A DNA stretch of 59,827 nucleotides. Origin: Methylocystis sp. (lineage in GTDB: Bacteria > Pseudomonadota > Alphaproteobacteria > Rhizobiales > Beijerinckiaceae). The notes beneath the pieces were generated by a model that saw nothing but the letters and a program-made list of their open reading frames with translations, was not told where the DNA came from and ran no database searches. How positions within the stretch are numbered: position 1 is the first letter of the stretch; the number at the start of each line of letters is the position of its first letter. The stretch covers positions 1-59,827 of the forward strand of contig NZ_JAKFWS010000024.1 in NCBI RefSeq assembly GCF_021731785.1, in the 5' to 3' direction. Of the stretch, positions 14,885-23,766 are shown one piece after another. A program made the translations under genes and the position numbers.

Positions 14885-15181
14885 TCAGCGGCGCTTGCGA
14901 GGCGACTGCCAGCCAAGCCTGCTCAACGCCCGTTCCAGGTCTGGTTTCGTCGCCCCTTGAAGCGAGTCAACCTTCTGAACTTTCGCGAGCAGTTGATCTA
15001 CGTATAACTCCGGTCGCTTGTCATAAGTCTGACTCAACCAACTCGCGACGCGCTCAGGTTTGGTTTTTCCCGAAATCTGCAGGGGGATGTGCTCAGCCTC
15101 AATCTTCGGCTGCGAGGAAGATAATTGCGCAATAGTAGGCGCTTCGTCTTCATCTACATTGATTTCCGGCGCGCGCAGCAC
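14885..15181 (-). CDS. unknown cargo protein (98 aa)
   Basis: A GTG-started 98-residue protein beginning 9 bases after the stop of the 281-residue neighbour. The N-terminal 45 residues are acidic and probably disordered (INVDEDEAPTIAQLSSSQP). The C-terminal half is a basic helical domain (KPERVASWLSQTYDKRPELY, then ERALSRLGWQSPRKRR). No family is recognised. It is likely co-transcribed with the integrase and the larger cargo gene. Confidence 0.5.
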   Translation of the reverse strand: MLRAPEINVDEDEAPTIAQLSSSQPKIEAEHIPLQISGKTKPERVASWLSQTYDKRPELYVDQLLAKVQKVDSLQGATKPDLERALSRLGWQSPRKRR

Positions 15182-15190
15182 AATCGAGCG

Positions 15191-16036
15191 CTATTCCGTC
15201 TCGCCTGTCTCGACGTTGACGAGGTCGCCCCTGCGAAGATCGATTGCATACTCCGTTCGCGTCCACAGCGTCTGATCGATCGCAATTCTTTGGCGCGTGT
15301 CCGATCGAAAGAACCCGTCAGCTAAGATGCGACTGGTCGACAAAAGTTCAAGCAATTGGCGCGTGCGCCCCCCCACCAGATCGGGGTATCGGCCGAGACT
15401 AATCTTTTTCTTCTCTACGTCTGCGCAAGCATCATGCAAATGGCGCGAGCAGCGCTTGATCAGAAACGCTGATTCGAAAATTCGCAGCATTTCGTCCGGC
15501 CCGAAGAGATGCCGCGGCCTCACGAATCGGCCCAAACACGGCGCTGCGCTCAACGCCGCGTTATAGGAAATTCCAACTTCCGGGTCGGAAAGTATGACAC
15601 GCCAAAACGCAACATGAAATTCGAGGTCGCCAACGAATTCATGAACGTTCGGGGCGCAAATTGGCGGAATGAAGCGAACATCAAACCAATTAACGCCAGC
15701 GCTTCTGTCAATGATTTCCGAAGCGAGCGCGTCACGCACTTCAAGCCAATTCAGCGAATTAATTGGGCGATACAGACTGTCATCGCGCCTACCCCATAAT
15801 GCGAAGCAGTTGGCGAGTGGCCGCAGTTCGTTGTTTGAAACGCCAAATAGCGCCGACGCCTCAGCAAATGAATAGCCGGCTCTTAGCTCCACTATACCCT
15901 TGCGTGTGTCAGACGGCGCGCTGTGCAAGAGAGCCTCTAATGGGCGTGGATCACAAGGACCGATCCTCTTCCGAACAAACATCGCGCTCCATCTCGCGCG
16001 CATCGAAATTGAGCGCAGGGAAAGCGAGCGATGCAT
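15191..16036 (-). CDS. unknown cargo protein with HTH-like segment (281 aa)
   Basis: The 281-residue protein starts 39 bases after the integrase stop with a good ribosome site (AAGG, 5 bases before ATG). YSFAEASALFGVSNNELRPL reads as a helix-turn-helix, which could recognise DNA. The central part (NVHEFVGDLEFHVAFWRVIL) and C-terminal helices (RTRQLLELLSTSRILADGFF) have no recognised fold. Codon use looks less extremely GC-rich than the core genes, and the integrase-proximal position is typical of accessory cargo such as defence or regulatory genes. Function is not assigned. Confidence 0.55.
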   Translation of the reverse strand: MHRSLSLRSISMRARWSAMFVRKRIGPCDPRPLEALLHSAPSDTRKGIVELRAGYSFAEASALFGVSNNELRPLANCFALWGRRDDSLYRPINSLNWLEVRDALASEIIDRSAGVNWFDVRFIPPICAPNVHEFVGDLEFHVAFWRVILSDPEVGISYNAALSAAPCLGRFVRPRHLFGPDEMLRIFESAFLIKRCSRHLHDACADVEKKKISLGRYPDLVGGRTRQLLELLSTSRILADGFFRSDTRQRIAIDQTLWTRTEYAIDLRRGDLVNVETGETE

Positions 16037-16075
16037 TCTCGCCTTGTCGGATGCCTCCTATCCCTGCGCGGTTCG

Positions 16076-17296
16076 TTACTTGGCGTTCCCTCGTGGTTTC
16101 TTCAACGGCGCGATGTCGCCTCCCGTTTTCCCGTCCAACGCCGCTGAGATCGTCGCCCCGATCGCGTCCACGGCGCGATACAAGGGATCGTCTGATAGAT
16201 GCGCGTAACGCTGCGTTGTCGACGCCTGTGTATGCCCGAGGAGCTTTCCGATGACCGGGAGCCCGAGCGACGCCCCTGCCCCGAATGACGCAAAGGAATG
16301 GCGAAGATCGTGCAGCCTCACGCCTTCAAGCCCGGCCTCGCGGCGGATCGTTTTCCAGCTATCAAACAGCCCTGATTTTGGCGAGCCCGGCTTCATGCCT
16401 GGAAAGATGAACGGGTTGCCTTCGATGCGGGGTAAGTCGGCGAGAATCGCCATTGCAGGCGCCGACAGATGCAACGGCTTCTGGCCGGTCTTGCTGTCCG
16501 GCAAAAAGATCGCGCGACGCTCGAAATCGACCCAAGCCCATTGCGCGTGCAAAACCTCGCGCAGGCGTGCCCCGGTGAGGAGCAGCAGCTTAATCGCCTG
16601 GACGCTATAACCGTCAATGCGACTGTTCTTCTCGACCCGATCGAGCGCCTCCCCGAGGCGAGCTACTTCATCCGATGTGAGGAAGCGCTGGCGGGATTGC
16701 TCGCGGAACCTCTCGACGCCCTTGACGGGATTGGCGACCGCCTCGACGTGTCCAAGCCTTGCGGTCCAATTCCACATCGAAGCGAAAATGGCGAGCGCGC
16801 GATTAGCGAGGACCGGCGTTTGCCGCATTGACGAGCGGAGCGCCGCAATGTCGGCGCGGGTTACGTCGACAAGGCGGCGGGAGCCAATCGCCGGTAAGAT
16901 GTGCTTGGAAAAAATTCGACGATACTCGGCGCCGGTCGCCGGCTTTTTCATCTGGTCGACGTGGGCGAGAAATTCTTCGGCGAGCGCATTGACGGTGCGC
17001 GCGGCGCGGCGCTCGCGCTTCTCAGCGTTTGGATCAGCGCCGTCGACGACGCGGGCTAAGAGGCGCTTCGCTTCGTCTCTAGCTTTCTCTGGCGTGTAAA
17101 TGCCATGCGGCCCGATCTTGACCCTTTGAGAGCGACCGTCGCGTCGGAACTGGATCACATAGGCCTTCGCGCCCGAGGCGAGCACATAGACGCCGAAGCC
17201 GCGAAGCGCCGTGTCCCACAGGAATTGTTGCGACGGCCCAGGCGGCTGCCATTTCAGCCCGTCGACGGCCCGCTTTGAGATTGTCCCGACCGGCAT
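16076..17296 (-). CDS. tyrosine-type phage integrase
   Basis: A 406-residue recombinase with the N-terminal DUF4102-like arm-binding domain (FGVYVLASGAKAYVIQFRRDG), a central SAM-like core-binding domain (about residues 100-195) and the catalytic domain. Catalytic residues are R244 in TGARLREV, K near 269, H329 and R332 in HDLRHSFA, H355 in GKLLGHTQ and the nucleophile Y364 in TTQRYAHL. All are intact, so it should be active. It catalyses integration and excision of the element. Its upstream region borders prfC, so the attachment site probably lies between 17297 and 17437. Confidence 0.9.
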   Translation of the reverse strand: MPVGTISKRAVDGLKWQPPGPSQQFLWDTALRGFGVYVLASGAKAYVIQFRRDGRSQRVKIGPHGIYTPEKARDEAKRLLARVVDGADPNAEKRERRAARTVNALAEEFLAHVDQMKKPATGAEYRRIFSKHILPAIGSRRLVDVTRADIAALRSSMRQTPVLANRALAIFASMWNWTARLGHVEAVANPVKGVERFREQSRQRFLTSDEVARLGEALDRVEKNSRIDGYSVQAIKLLLLTGARLREVLHAQWAWVDFERRAIFLPDSKTGQKPLHLSAPAMAILADLPRIEGNPFIFPGMKPGSPKSGLFDSWKTIRREAGLEGVRLHDLRHSFASFGAGASLGLPVIGKLLGHTQASTTQRYAHLSDDPLYRAVDAIGATISAALDGKTGGDIAPLKKPRGNAK

Positions 17297-17380
17297 GTCC
17301 TGACACTGATGGCGAAAGTTATAAGCGTTCTATAAGCAATTGGAAGATAGCTCAGGAAAGCGCGAAGAAGCAAGAGGCGC

Positions 17381-17413
17381 TTGACAGCTTGGAAAACTAG
17401 GCGTTTATATAAT
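17381..17413 (+). promoter_or_regulatory. consensus-like sigma-70 promoter facing the prfC 3' end
   Basis: TTGACA (17381-17386) is followed after 17 bases by TTTATA (17404-17409), with an overlapping TATAAT at 17408-17413. It is on the plus strand and points into the 3' end of prfC, which is transcribed toward it. A T-rich stretch (ccccttttttct) follows about 30 bases later and could end a short transcript. On the minus strand a weaker TTGCTT-N18-TATCTT could serve the integrase. Confidence 0.4.
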
Positions 17414-17437
17414 CAGAGGAAGCGCAAGGAAGTCCGA

Positions 17438-19024
17438 TCAAGCCCCTTTTTTCTGATAGTCTTTCACATCGGAGAATTTGATCGCCGGATTGCGCTCGGC
17501 GTCATAGTTGAGCTGGAACGCTGAGGAGCTCATGAACACCGGCGCGCCGTCGAGATCGTCGGCGATGCTCGAGGCGTTCGAATCAATAAAGCTCTTCAGC
17601 TTCGCCGGGTCATCGGATTCGATCCAGCGGCAAATCGTGAAGCGCGGCTGCTCATAACGCGTCTGCAACCCATATTCGGCGTCGAGACGCGTCGCGAGCA
17701 CGTCGAGCTGGAGCGCGCCGACGACTCCGATGATCGGGCCCGAGCCGTCATGCGGCATAAACACCTGCACGACGCCCTCCTCCGCCAGCTGCTGCAATGC
17801 TTCGCGCAGCTTCTTCGCCTTCATCGCGTCACCGATGAGAATGCGCCGCAGAATTTCCGGCGCGAAGCTGGGCACGCCGCGAAAGACGATCTCTTCGCCT
17901 TCGGTCAACGTGTCGCCGATGCGCAGCTGCCCGTGATTAGGCAGACCAACGACGTCGCCCGCGTAGGCTTCGTCAGCGATCGAGCGGTCGCGCGCGAAGA
18001 AGAACTGAGGCGCATTGATCGGAATGTTCTTGCCGGTGCGGATGAGCTTCGCCTTCATGCCGCGCGTGAGCCTACCCGAGCAGACTCGCATGAAGGCGAT
18101 GCGGTCGCGGTGGTTCGGATCCATATTCGCCTGGATCTTGAAGACGAAGCCAGTCATCTTCTGCTCCTTCGCCTCGACCAGGCGCTTGTCCGCCTCCTGC
18201 GCGCGCGGGCTTGGCGCATATTCCGCCATCGCGTCGATCAGATCGCGCACGCCGAAATTGCGCAGCGCGCTGCCGAAGAAGACGGGGGTCAGATGGCCTT
18301 CACGGAAAGCCGCAAGATCGAAAGGCTTGCTGCCTTCTTCGGCGAGCATCGCTTCCTCGCGCCACTCGTCCGCGCCGCCGGGCAGGAGCGTATCGAACAG
18401 CGGATCGGCGAGGCCGCGCGTTTGCAGCACGTCGGCGTCTTCGTCGATCCGCCGCACGGTTTTCGTAGCGAAGCGGTAGGTGCCCGCGAAGCTTCTACCC
18501 GAACCGATCGGCCAGGTGATCGGCGTCACGTCGAGCGCGAGAGTCTTCTCGATTTCGTCAATGAGATCGAAAGGGTCGCGCGCCTCGCGGTCGAGCTTGT
18601 TGATGAAGGTGACGATCGGAATGTCGCGCAGGCGACAGACCTCAAAAAGTTTGCGCGTGCGCGCCTCAATGCCCTTTGCCGCGTCGATCACCATCACCGC
18701 CGCGTCGACCGCGGAAAGCGTGCGATAAGTGTCCTCGGAAAAGTCCTCGTGGCCGGGCGTGTCCAAAAGATTGAAGACGCAGTCGCCATATTCGAAGGTC
18801 ATCACCGAAGTGACGACGGAGATTCCGCGCTCGCGCTCAATGCTCATCCAGTCGGAGCGGGTCTGCTGGGCGTTGCGCTTGGCCTTCACCGCGCCGGCGA
18901 GCTGAATCGCGCCGCCAAAAAGCAGCAGCTTTTCGGTGAGCGTCGTTTTGCCCGCGTCGGGATGCGAGATAATCGCGAAAGTTCGCCGCCGCGAGACGGG
19001 GTCGCGGGTGATGGAAGTGGTCAA
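17438..19024 (-). CDS. prfC: peptide chain release factor 3 (RF3)
   Basis: A 528-residue translational GTPase of normal length. G1 is HPDAGKTT (residues 21-28), switch II DTPGH (88-92) and NKLD (142-145), with ERGIS in switch I. C-terminal domains II and III are intact (GVVGALQLDVLATRLDAEY). RF3 uses GTP to remove RF1 and RF2 from the ribosome after termination. It is a cytoplasmic core gene and marks the right border of the accessory element. Confidence 0.95.
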   Translation of the reverse strand: MTTSITRDPVSRRRTFAIISHPDAGKTTLTEKLLLFGGAIQLAGAVKAKRNAQQTRSDWMSIERERGISVVTSVMTFEYGDCVFNLLDTPGHEDFSEDTYRTLSAVDAAVMVIDAAKGIEARTRKLFEVCRLRDIPIVTFINKLDREARDPFDLIDEIEKTLALDVTPITWPIGSGRSFAGTYRFATKTVRRIDEDADVLQTRGLADPLFDTLLPGGADEWREEAMLAEEGSKPFDLAAFREGHLTPVFFGSALRNFGVRDLIDAMAEYAPSPRAQEADKRLVEAKEQKMTGFVFKIQANMDPNHRDRIAFMRVCSGRLTRGMKAKLIRTGKNIPINAPQFFFARDRSIADEAYAGDVVGLPNHGQLRIGDTLTEGEEIVFRGVPSFAPEILRRILIGDAMKAKKLREALQQLAEEGVVQVFMPHDGSGPIIGVVGALQLDVLATRLDAEYGLQTRYEQPRFTICRWIESDDPAKLKSFIDSNASSIADDLDGAPVFMSSSAFQLNYDAERNPAIKFSDVKDYQKKGA

Positions 19025-19107
19025 GGCTAGCTCGGGTCAGGAAGAAAATCAGGCGTCCGACTTACCGACAACCGCCGCCGCCCGCAATCCCGCTCTGTTT
19101 TGGCCGC

Positions 19108-19196
19108 CGTCATGGCCGGGCCTCTCCAGGCCATCCACGACGAAGATTGCGCAGCTTGGCCGCGCGGATGTCCGCGATAAGCGCGGGCATGAACGC
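19108..19196. repeat. pair of dispersed palindromic repeats
   Basis: Unit one (19108-19139) is a degenerate copy of the CGTCATG...CCATCCACG palindrome; unit two (19164-19196) is a related GCGGATGTCCGCG...GCGGGCATGA form. They lie between prfC and the DUF3501 gene and belong to the same family as the repeats at 21329, 21453, 43549 and 45053. Confidence 0.6.
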
Positions 19197-19211
19197 CGCT
19201 CTCTTGTCGCC

Positions 19212-19802
19212 TCAGCCGAAATCCCCCGCCAGCGCCGCGCGTGTCGCTTCCGACAGCACGGCCATATGGCTGTAGCTGGGGTGGGAGAGACCCAGGATAA
19301 CGCGCGCGTTCGGCTCCTTGAAGGCGGCGATCTGCGTGTCGGTGAAGGGGAAATGCACGAATTGCACACTGCTCGCCTTGCCTTCTTCGGACGTGCGGTC
19401 CTGGTCTTCCTCGGCCTTGCCGAGGACGCGCTCGCCGCCGACTTCGATGAAGGCGGTCTGCTCAATGCCGCCGAGCTGCGCCAAGACGCGGGCGCGCCGC
19501 AGCGCATCGTCGATCTCGATCATGAAGGTCGCGACGAGTTCCCTACCCTTCGGGATCAACGGATTATAGGCGGCAAGCTCGTCGGCGAGCTGCGTCGCGC
19601 CGCCCTTCTCGATGTGCAGCATCTCCTGCACCTGCGACCACATCGTGTCGAAATTCTCGAAGTAAAAGGTGACGTAAGGCCCGACCTCGACGCGACGGTT
19701 GCGCTTGATCGCCGTGAGGCGTTTGCGATGCTCGGCGCGGCCCTTGGCGTATTCGGCCCAAGGGAGGATGTCGGCGGGGGTCAGTTCGTGACGGCTCGTC
19801 AT
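19212..19802 (-). CDS. DUF3501 family protein
   Basis: A 196-residue cytoplasmic protein: LTPADILPWAEYAKGRAEHR, then VGPYVTFYFENFDTMWSQVQ, and IPKGRELVATFMIEIDD. This matches DUF3501, a family of unknown function that travels with the Fe-S oxidoreductase and rubrerythrin genes located just upstream on the same strand. Gene order supports a role in peroxide defence or redox metabolism with these partners; the reaction is not known. It is the last gene of the cluster and is preceded by a block of palindromic repeats. Confidence 0.8.
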   Translation of the reverse strand: MTSRHELTPADILPWAEYAKGRAEHRKRLTAIKRNRRVEVGPYVTFYFENFDTMWSQVQEMLHIEKGGATQLADELAAYNPLIPKGRELVATFMIEIDDALRRARVLAQLGGIEQTAFIEVGGERVLGKAEEDQDRTSEEGKASSVQFVHFPFTDTQIAAFKEPNARVILGLSHPSYSHMAVLSEATRAALAGDFG

Positions 19803-19828
19803 CTTCTTGGTGCTCCATCAACCTGAGC

Positions 19829-19943
19829 GCTCATGCTGAGGAGCATCCAGGGGATGCGTCTCGAAGCACGAGGGCGAGCGATCTTACGTAAATTTTTCCT
19901 CGTCCTTCGAGACGCACGCTTTGCTCGCTGCTCAGGATGAGGA
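19829..19943. repeat. paired palindromic repeats, second family
   Basis: Two units in opposite orientation, CTCATGCTGAGGAG...GCACGAGG (19829-19874) and CCTCGTCCTTCGAG...GGATGAGG (19898-19943), flank a short AT-rich spacer. The same unit occurs at 44424-44545. They fill the gap between the DUF3501 gene and the Fe-S protein gene and may form long hairpins in the transcript. Confidence 0.7.
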
Positions 19944-19955
19944 AAAACCCGATTT

Positions 19956-21302
19956 TTACGCGCCTGTAAGTCCGTAAGCCCTCGCCATCAGCACGATCGG
20001 ATGGCCGACGCGTTCCGGCTTCGGCGTTTCACCGCCCAGCGTCTCGATCTCCTGCTCGATGTGCAATCCGGCAAGCGGGCATTCCGAGACGATATGCTGC
20101 TTGCCGGCGCTCTGCATCTGGCGCGCCGCCGGCCTGCCGACCTTCATCGCGGTTTCGAAATTGCCCTTCTTATAGCCCCAGGCGCCGCCATGGCCGGAGC
20201 AGCGTTCGACGACCGTGACATCCGCCTCGGGGATCAGCGCAAGCAGCTCCGCGCCCTTCTGGCCGATATTCTGCGCGCGAGAATGGCAGGAGACATGGAA
20301 GGCGACGCCGCCGTCGAGCGGCGACATTCCCTCGGCAAGTCCCTCGTTGCGGGCAATGGCGACGACATATTCGGAAAGATCGAAGGTCGCCTCAGCCAGA
20401 CGCTTGACGCTTTCGTCCTCGGGCAGGATGAGCGGCCATTCGAATTTCAGCATCAACGCGCAGGACGGCACCGGCGCAACAATGTCATAGCCCTCGTCAA
20501 TGTACGGCGCGAAGGCCGCCGAGACCTTGCGCGCCGCCTCCGCCACTTCATCGAGCATGCCCTGTTCGAGCTTCGGCATGCCGCAACAAGCGGGATGCAC
20601 GACTTTCATCTCGACGCCGTTCCTTGCAAGGACGGCGAGCGCCGACATGCCGATCGAGGTATCGTTGTAGTCGCCGTAGCAGGTGGCGTAGAGCACGGCC
20701 TTACGAGCTTTTGCCGGCGCGGATTGGTCGCGCGCCGGCGGATTGGCGGCGGCCTGCGCTTCGAGCGATTTGCTCGCGTATTTCGGCAGTTCGGCGTTGC
20801 GATCAATGCCCGCGACTTTCTCCTCGAGGTCGCGCATCGTCTTGTTGTCGCGGCGCGTCGCCCAATTGACCGCGCCCGTGATCAGCGTCGCCCATTTACC
20901 GTTGCGATCGGCGTTGGCGAGCGCCCGGTCAGCGGCGGGCACGCCGTTCTTCTTCGCCTCGACCGCGCGATAGCGCAGGATCAGATGGGGAAAGTCGATG
21001 TTGAATTCATGCGGTGGCACATAGGGACACTTCGTCATGAAGCACATGTCGCAGAGCGTGCAGGCGTCGACGACTTTCTTGAAATCCGCGCTCGCGACCG
21101 TGTCGAGTTCGCCGCTTTTCGACTCGTCGATGAGGTCAAACAGCCGCGGGAAGGAGTCGCAGAGATTGAAACAACGCCGGCACGTGTGACAAATATCGAA
21201 CACCCGGCGCATTTCGGCGTCGAGCTTCGACTCGTCATAAAAATCCGCGCTCCGCCAATCCAGCGGATGCCGGATCGGCGCGTCGAGACTGCCTTCTCTC
21301 AT
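19956..21302 (-). CDS. Fe-S cluster oxidoreductase (heterodisulfide-reductase / GlpC-like)
   Basis: Start chosen at MREGSLDAPIRHPLDWRS; the longer frame reads through a palindromic repeat and is not credible. The 448-residue protein has two ferredoxin-type motifs (CHTCRRCFNLC and CTLCDMCFMTKCP) near residues 40-120. Two CCG-type domains (HPACCGMPKLEQG and a later CHSRAQNIGQ with RCSGHGGAW) follow, as in GlpC or HdrB-like subunits that hold non-cubane clusters. Partners are the rubrerythrin upstream and the DUF3501 protein downstream. It probably passes electrons in an unknown cytoplasmic reaction. Confidence 0.8.
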   Translation of the reverse strand: MREGSLDAPIRHPLDWRSADFYDESKLDAEMRRVFDICHTCRRCFNLCDSFPRLFDLIDESKSGELDTVASADFKKVVDACTLCDMCFMTKCPYVPPHEFNIDFPHLILRYRAVEAKKNGVPAADRALANADRNGKWATLITGAVNWATRRDNKTMRDLEEKVAGIDRNAELPKYASKSLEAQAAANPPARDQSAPAKARKAVLYATCYGDYNDTSIGMSALAVLARNGVEMKVVHPACCGMPKLEQGMLDEVAEAARKVSAAFAPYIDEGYDIVAPVPSCALMLKFEWPLILPEDESVKRLAEATFDLSEYVVAIARNEGLAEGMSPLDGGVAFHVSCHSRAQNIGQKGAELLALIPEADVTVVERCSGHGGAWGYKKGNFETAMKVGRPAARQMQSAGKQHIVSECPLAGLHIEQEIETLGGETPKPERVGHPIVLMARAYGLTGA

Positions 21303-21328
21303 CTTTGTTGTTTCCAAAACACAACGGC

Positions 21329-21487
21329 CGTCATGACCGGGCTTGTCCCGGCCATCCACGCCGGGATGCTGTGAGCGGTCGCCGTATGACAGGGATGCTG
21401 AAGCCCAGCCGCGGGCGCGCGGGTTAGACTCTGAGCATTTCGCGGTCCCATCGCGTGGATGGCCGGGTCAAGCCCGGCCATGACGCG
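21329..21487. repeat. inverted pair of palindromic repeats
   Basis: CGTCATGACCGGG...CCATCCACG (21329-21360) and its mirror copy GCGTGGATGGCCGGG...CATGACGCG (21453-21487) face each other over about 90 bases. Each unit is itself a near-perfect hairpin. They sit between the rubrerythrin and Fe-S genes. Confidence 0.75.
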
Positions 21488-21522
21488 AAGGGAACTCTTT
21501 CTCGGGACGCGTAATTCTGTGG

Positions 21523-21942
21523 TTACTTCAACTCATCCAGGGCGCGCTGGAACCGGCCGGCGTGCGAACGCTCAGCCTTTGCGAGCGTTTCAAACCAGTC
21601 GGCGATCTCCTCGAAGCCCTCTTCGCGGGCCGAGCGCGCCATGCCCGGATACATGTCGGTGTATTCATGCGTCTCGCCGGCGACGGCGGCCTTAAGATTG
21701 TCGGCGGTCTTGCCGATCGGCAGGCCGGTCGCGGGGTCGCCGACGGTCTCCAGGAATTCCAGATGGCCATGGGCGTGGCCGGTCTCGCCTTCGGCGGTGG
21801 AGCGGAACACGGCGGCCACGTCATTGTAGCCCTCGACGTCGGCCTTTTGAGCAAAATAGAGATAGCGGCGGTTCGCCTGCGATTCGCCGGCGAAGGCGGC
21901 CTTCAAATTGTCTTCGGTCTTGCTGCCCTTGAGCGTAGCCAT
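21523..21942 (-). CDS. rubrerythrin family protein
   Basis: Start chosen at [13 protein letters not shown], 139 residues, because GGAGGCAAGAA precedes it. Two carboxylate-His sets ([15 protein letters not shown] with [11 protein letters not shown], and [13 protein letters not shown] with [11 protein letters not shown]) form a four-helix diiron site. No rubredoxin Cys pairs are present, so it is a short, domain-only rubrerythrin. It heads the cluster with the Fe-S protein and DUF3501. Such proteins reduce hydrogen peroxide or protect against oxidative stress in the cytoplasm. Confidence 0.9.
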   Translation of the reverse strand: MATLKGSKTEDNLKAAFAGESQANRRYLYFAQKADVEGYNDVAAVFRSTAEGETGHAHGHLEFLETVGDPATGLPIGKTADNLKAAVAGETHEYTDMYPGMARSAREEGFEEIADWFETLAKAERSHAGRFQRALDELK

Positions 21943-22093
21943 TTCTTGCCTCCGATATTTCGAAGCCGGGGCCCGTTGGCCCCGACACACGAATTAGAAT
22001 AATTCAAAACTGACCTCTGTCCAACCCAAAATCCGGCCTGGGGACGCGAGGATTGGTCGCAGGGGCCAACAAGCGTCCATCTTCCCAACGCCG

Positions 22094-23107
22094 CTATTTG
22101 ATGCCCACGGCCATCGAATCCGGGCCGGTCAGTGGCTCGACGCGGGAGCTGGAGAACCCGACTTCCTTCATCCAGCCCTGGCAATCGGCGCCGGTGAAGT
22201 CAAACCCGCCGGCGGTTTCAATGAGCATGTTGAGGCTCATCAGCAGACCGAAGGCGTTTTCGCGGCGTTCATTGTCGATCATCGCCTCGTAGACGATCAG
22301 CGCGCCGCCTTCGTGAAGCGCGTCATAGGCTTTCTTCAGCAGCATGCGCTTCTGTTCGAGGTCCCAGTCATGGAGAATGTGGCCCATGACGATGACGTCA
22401 GCCTTCGGCAATGCGTCTTTGAAAAAGTCGCCAGGAAGGAAACGCACGCGATCGGCGAGTCCATTGGCGGCGACATATTCCTCAAAGATCGGCTTGACTT
22501 GCGGCAGGTCGAAGCCCGCGCCCGAAAGATGCGGATGCGCCCGCGCGATGGTGACGGGAACCATGCCCTGCGCCGCCCCAACATCGACAAATGTCTTGTA
22601 GTCGTGCCACGGGAATTTGTCGGCGATGGCTTGCGCTGCGCCGGCGCTGACGCCGCTCATTGCCGCCAGAAACCCGCGCAGGCGGTTTGGGTCGGCGTAA
22701 AGCGCCGCGAAGAAATCGGTCTCCTCCTGATTCTCGCTTTGTCGGCGACCAGTTTTCAGCGCTTCCGACAGATGTCCCCAGCTCTCGTAGAGACGCGCAT
22801 TGGCCATTTCCAGCAGGCCGCCGACATAGCTCGGCCGGCCGCGCACGAGAAACAATTCCGTCTCAGGCGTATTGGCGTAGCGCCCGTTCGCGTCGCGCTC
22901 CAAAACTCTCATCGCGACGAGCGCATCGAAAAAGTCGCGTGCCGAGCGTTGGTGTAAGGCGAGTTTCGCCGTCAGCGCCGCAAGATCGGCTGGGCCGTCG
23001 GCGAGGGCGTCAAAAACGCCGAGCTCGACCGCCGAGAGCAGCGTCTTGGCGTTCCAGAACGACATGCCTAAGGCGAGGAGTTTTTCTGGAGAAGGCTTTG
23101 CGGACAT
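22094..23107 (-). CDS. SAM-dependent O-methyltransferase (acetylserotonin MT-like)
   Basis: Start chosen at [15 protein letters not shown]; an upstream ATG adds 12 residues without a ribosome site. The N-terminal dimerisation domain with a winged helix ([16 protein letters not shown]) is followed by the Rossmann fold: [20 protein letters not shown] is motif I, GHILHDWD a catalytic-His motif and [12 protein letters not shown] motif IV. The 337-residue length is normal. It transfers methyl groups to a small hydroxylated compound, not identified. Divergently placed from the poly-glutamate hydrolase-like gene. Confidence 0.8.
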   Translation of the reverse strand: MSAKPSPEKLLALGMSFWNAKTLLSAVELGVFDALADGPADLAALTAKLALHQRSARDFFDALVAMRVLERDANGRYANTPETELFLVRGRPSYVGGLLEMANARLYESWGHLSEALKTGRRQSENQEETDFFAALYADPNRLRGFLAAMSGVSAGAAQAIADKFPWHDYKTFVDVGAAQGMVPVTIARAHPHLSGAGFDLPQVKPIFEEYVAANGLADRVRFLPGDFFKDALPKADVIVMGHILHDWDLEQKRMLLKKAYDALHEGGALIVYEAMIDNERRENAFGLLMSLNMLIETAGGFDFTGADCQGWMKEVGFSSSRVEPLTGPDSMAVGIK

Positions 23108-23163
23108 AATGGTTTCCCTGAGCGTGCGAGCGAACCGGCTCATGCGTCGAGGCCTTTAATCAC

Positions 23164-23766
23164 ATGGCGGACCGATACGATAGTTTCGCGACGCTCGCGG
23201 CGAATGAAATTGAAGGCGTCGATTATCGAATTTGCGTCACGAAACGCGCCTCCCCTTTCGCCATCGTCGCGCCGCACGGCGGGCTGATCGAGCGCGGCAC
23301 CTCTGAGATAGCAGCGGCGATCGCGGCGGATCGCTTCTCGCTCTATTGCTTCGAAGGTCTGCGGCAACCAGCCAACGGCGCACGCCTGCATATCACGTCG
23401 ACGCGCTTCGACGAGCCGCGAGCGCTGGCGCTCGTTTCAGCCTGCGAAGTCGCAATTGGCGTTCATGGCCGCAAGGATCAGGGAGACGATGCGTCGATCT
23501 GGGTCGGCGGACTGCATGAGATTCTGCGCAACGCCATTTGCGAGGCGCTCGCGAGCGCGGGCTTCAAGGCGAAGGCGGTCGGAGACGGCCATAGACTTGC
23601 GGGTCGCGATCCTGCCAATATCTGCAACCGGGGCCGACGCGACGCGGGCGTTCAGCTTGAATTGCCGAAGACGCTGAGAATGGCCCTCTATGAGGCCCGC
23701 GATAGCGCCGCCTTTGCGGCGGCGGTGCGCGAGGCGCTCGAGCGCGCGGCGCCGCCTCCGGATTAA
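23164..23766 (+). CDS. poly-gamma-glutamate hydrolase family protein
   Basis: A 200-residue protein of the PghP/YmaC type: [35 protein letters not shown], then [20 protein letters not shown] and [18 protein letters not shown]. The HGG and GVHG His residues and the late Glu (QLELP) are the likely zinc ligands. Family members cleave poly-gamma-glutamate chains and are common in phages and bacteria. No signal peptide is present. The 3' end overlaps the stop of der by 4 bases, convergent. Its substrate in this organism is unknown. Confidence 0.75.
   Translation: MADRYDSFATLAANEIEGVDYRICVTKRASPFAIVAPHGGLIERGTSEIAAAIAADRFSLYCFEGLRQPANGARLHITSTRFDEPRALALVSACEVAIGVHGRKDQGDDASIWVGGLHEILRNAICEALASAGFKAKAVGDGHRLAGRDPANICNRGRRDAGVQLELPKTLRMALYEARDSAAFAAAVREALERAAPPPD

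Noticed and set aside
17750-19030. Long plus-strand frame of 426 codons
   Set aside because: It lies entirely opposite prfC, has Arg/His-rich composition typical of the reverse strand of GC-rich genes, and shows no motif.
20001-21374. Long plus-strand frame of 457 codons
   Set aside because: It is antisense to the Fe-S oxidoreductase gene with its cysteine motifs; no independent signal.
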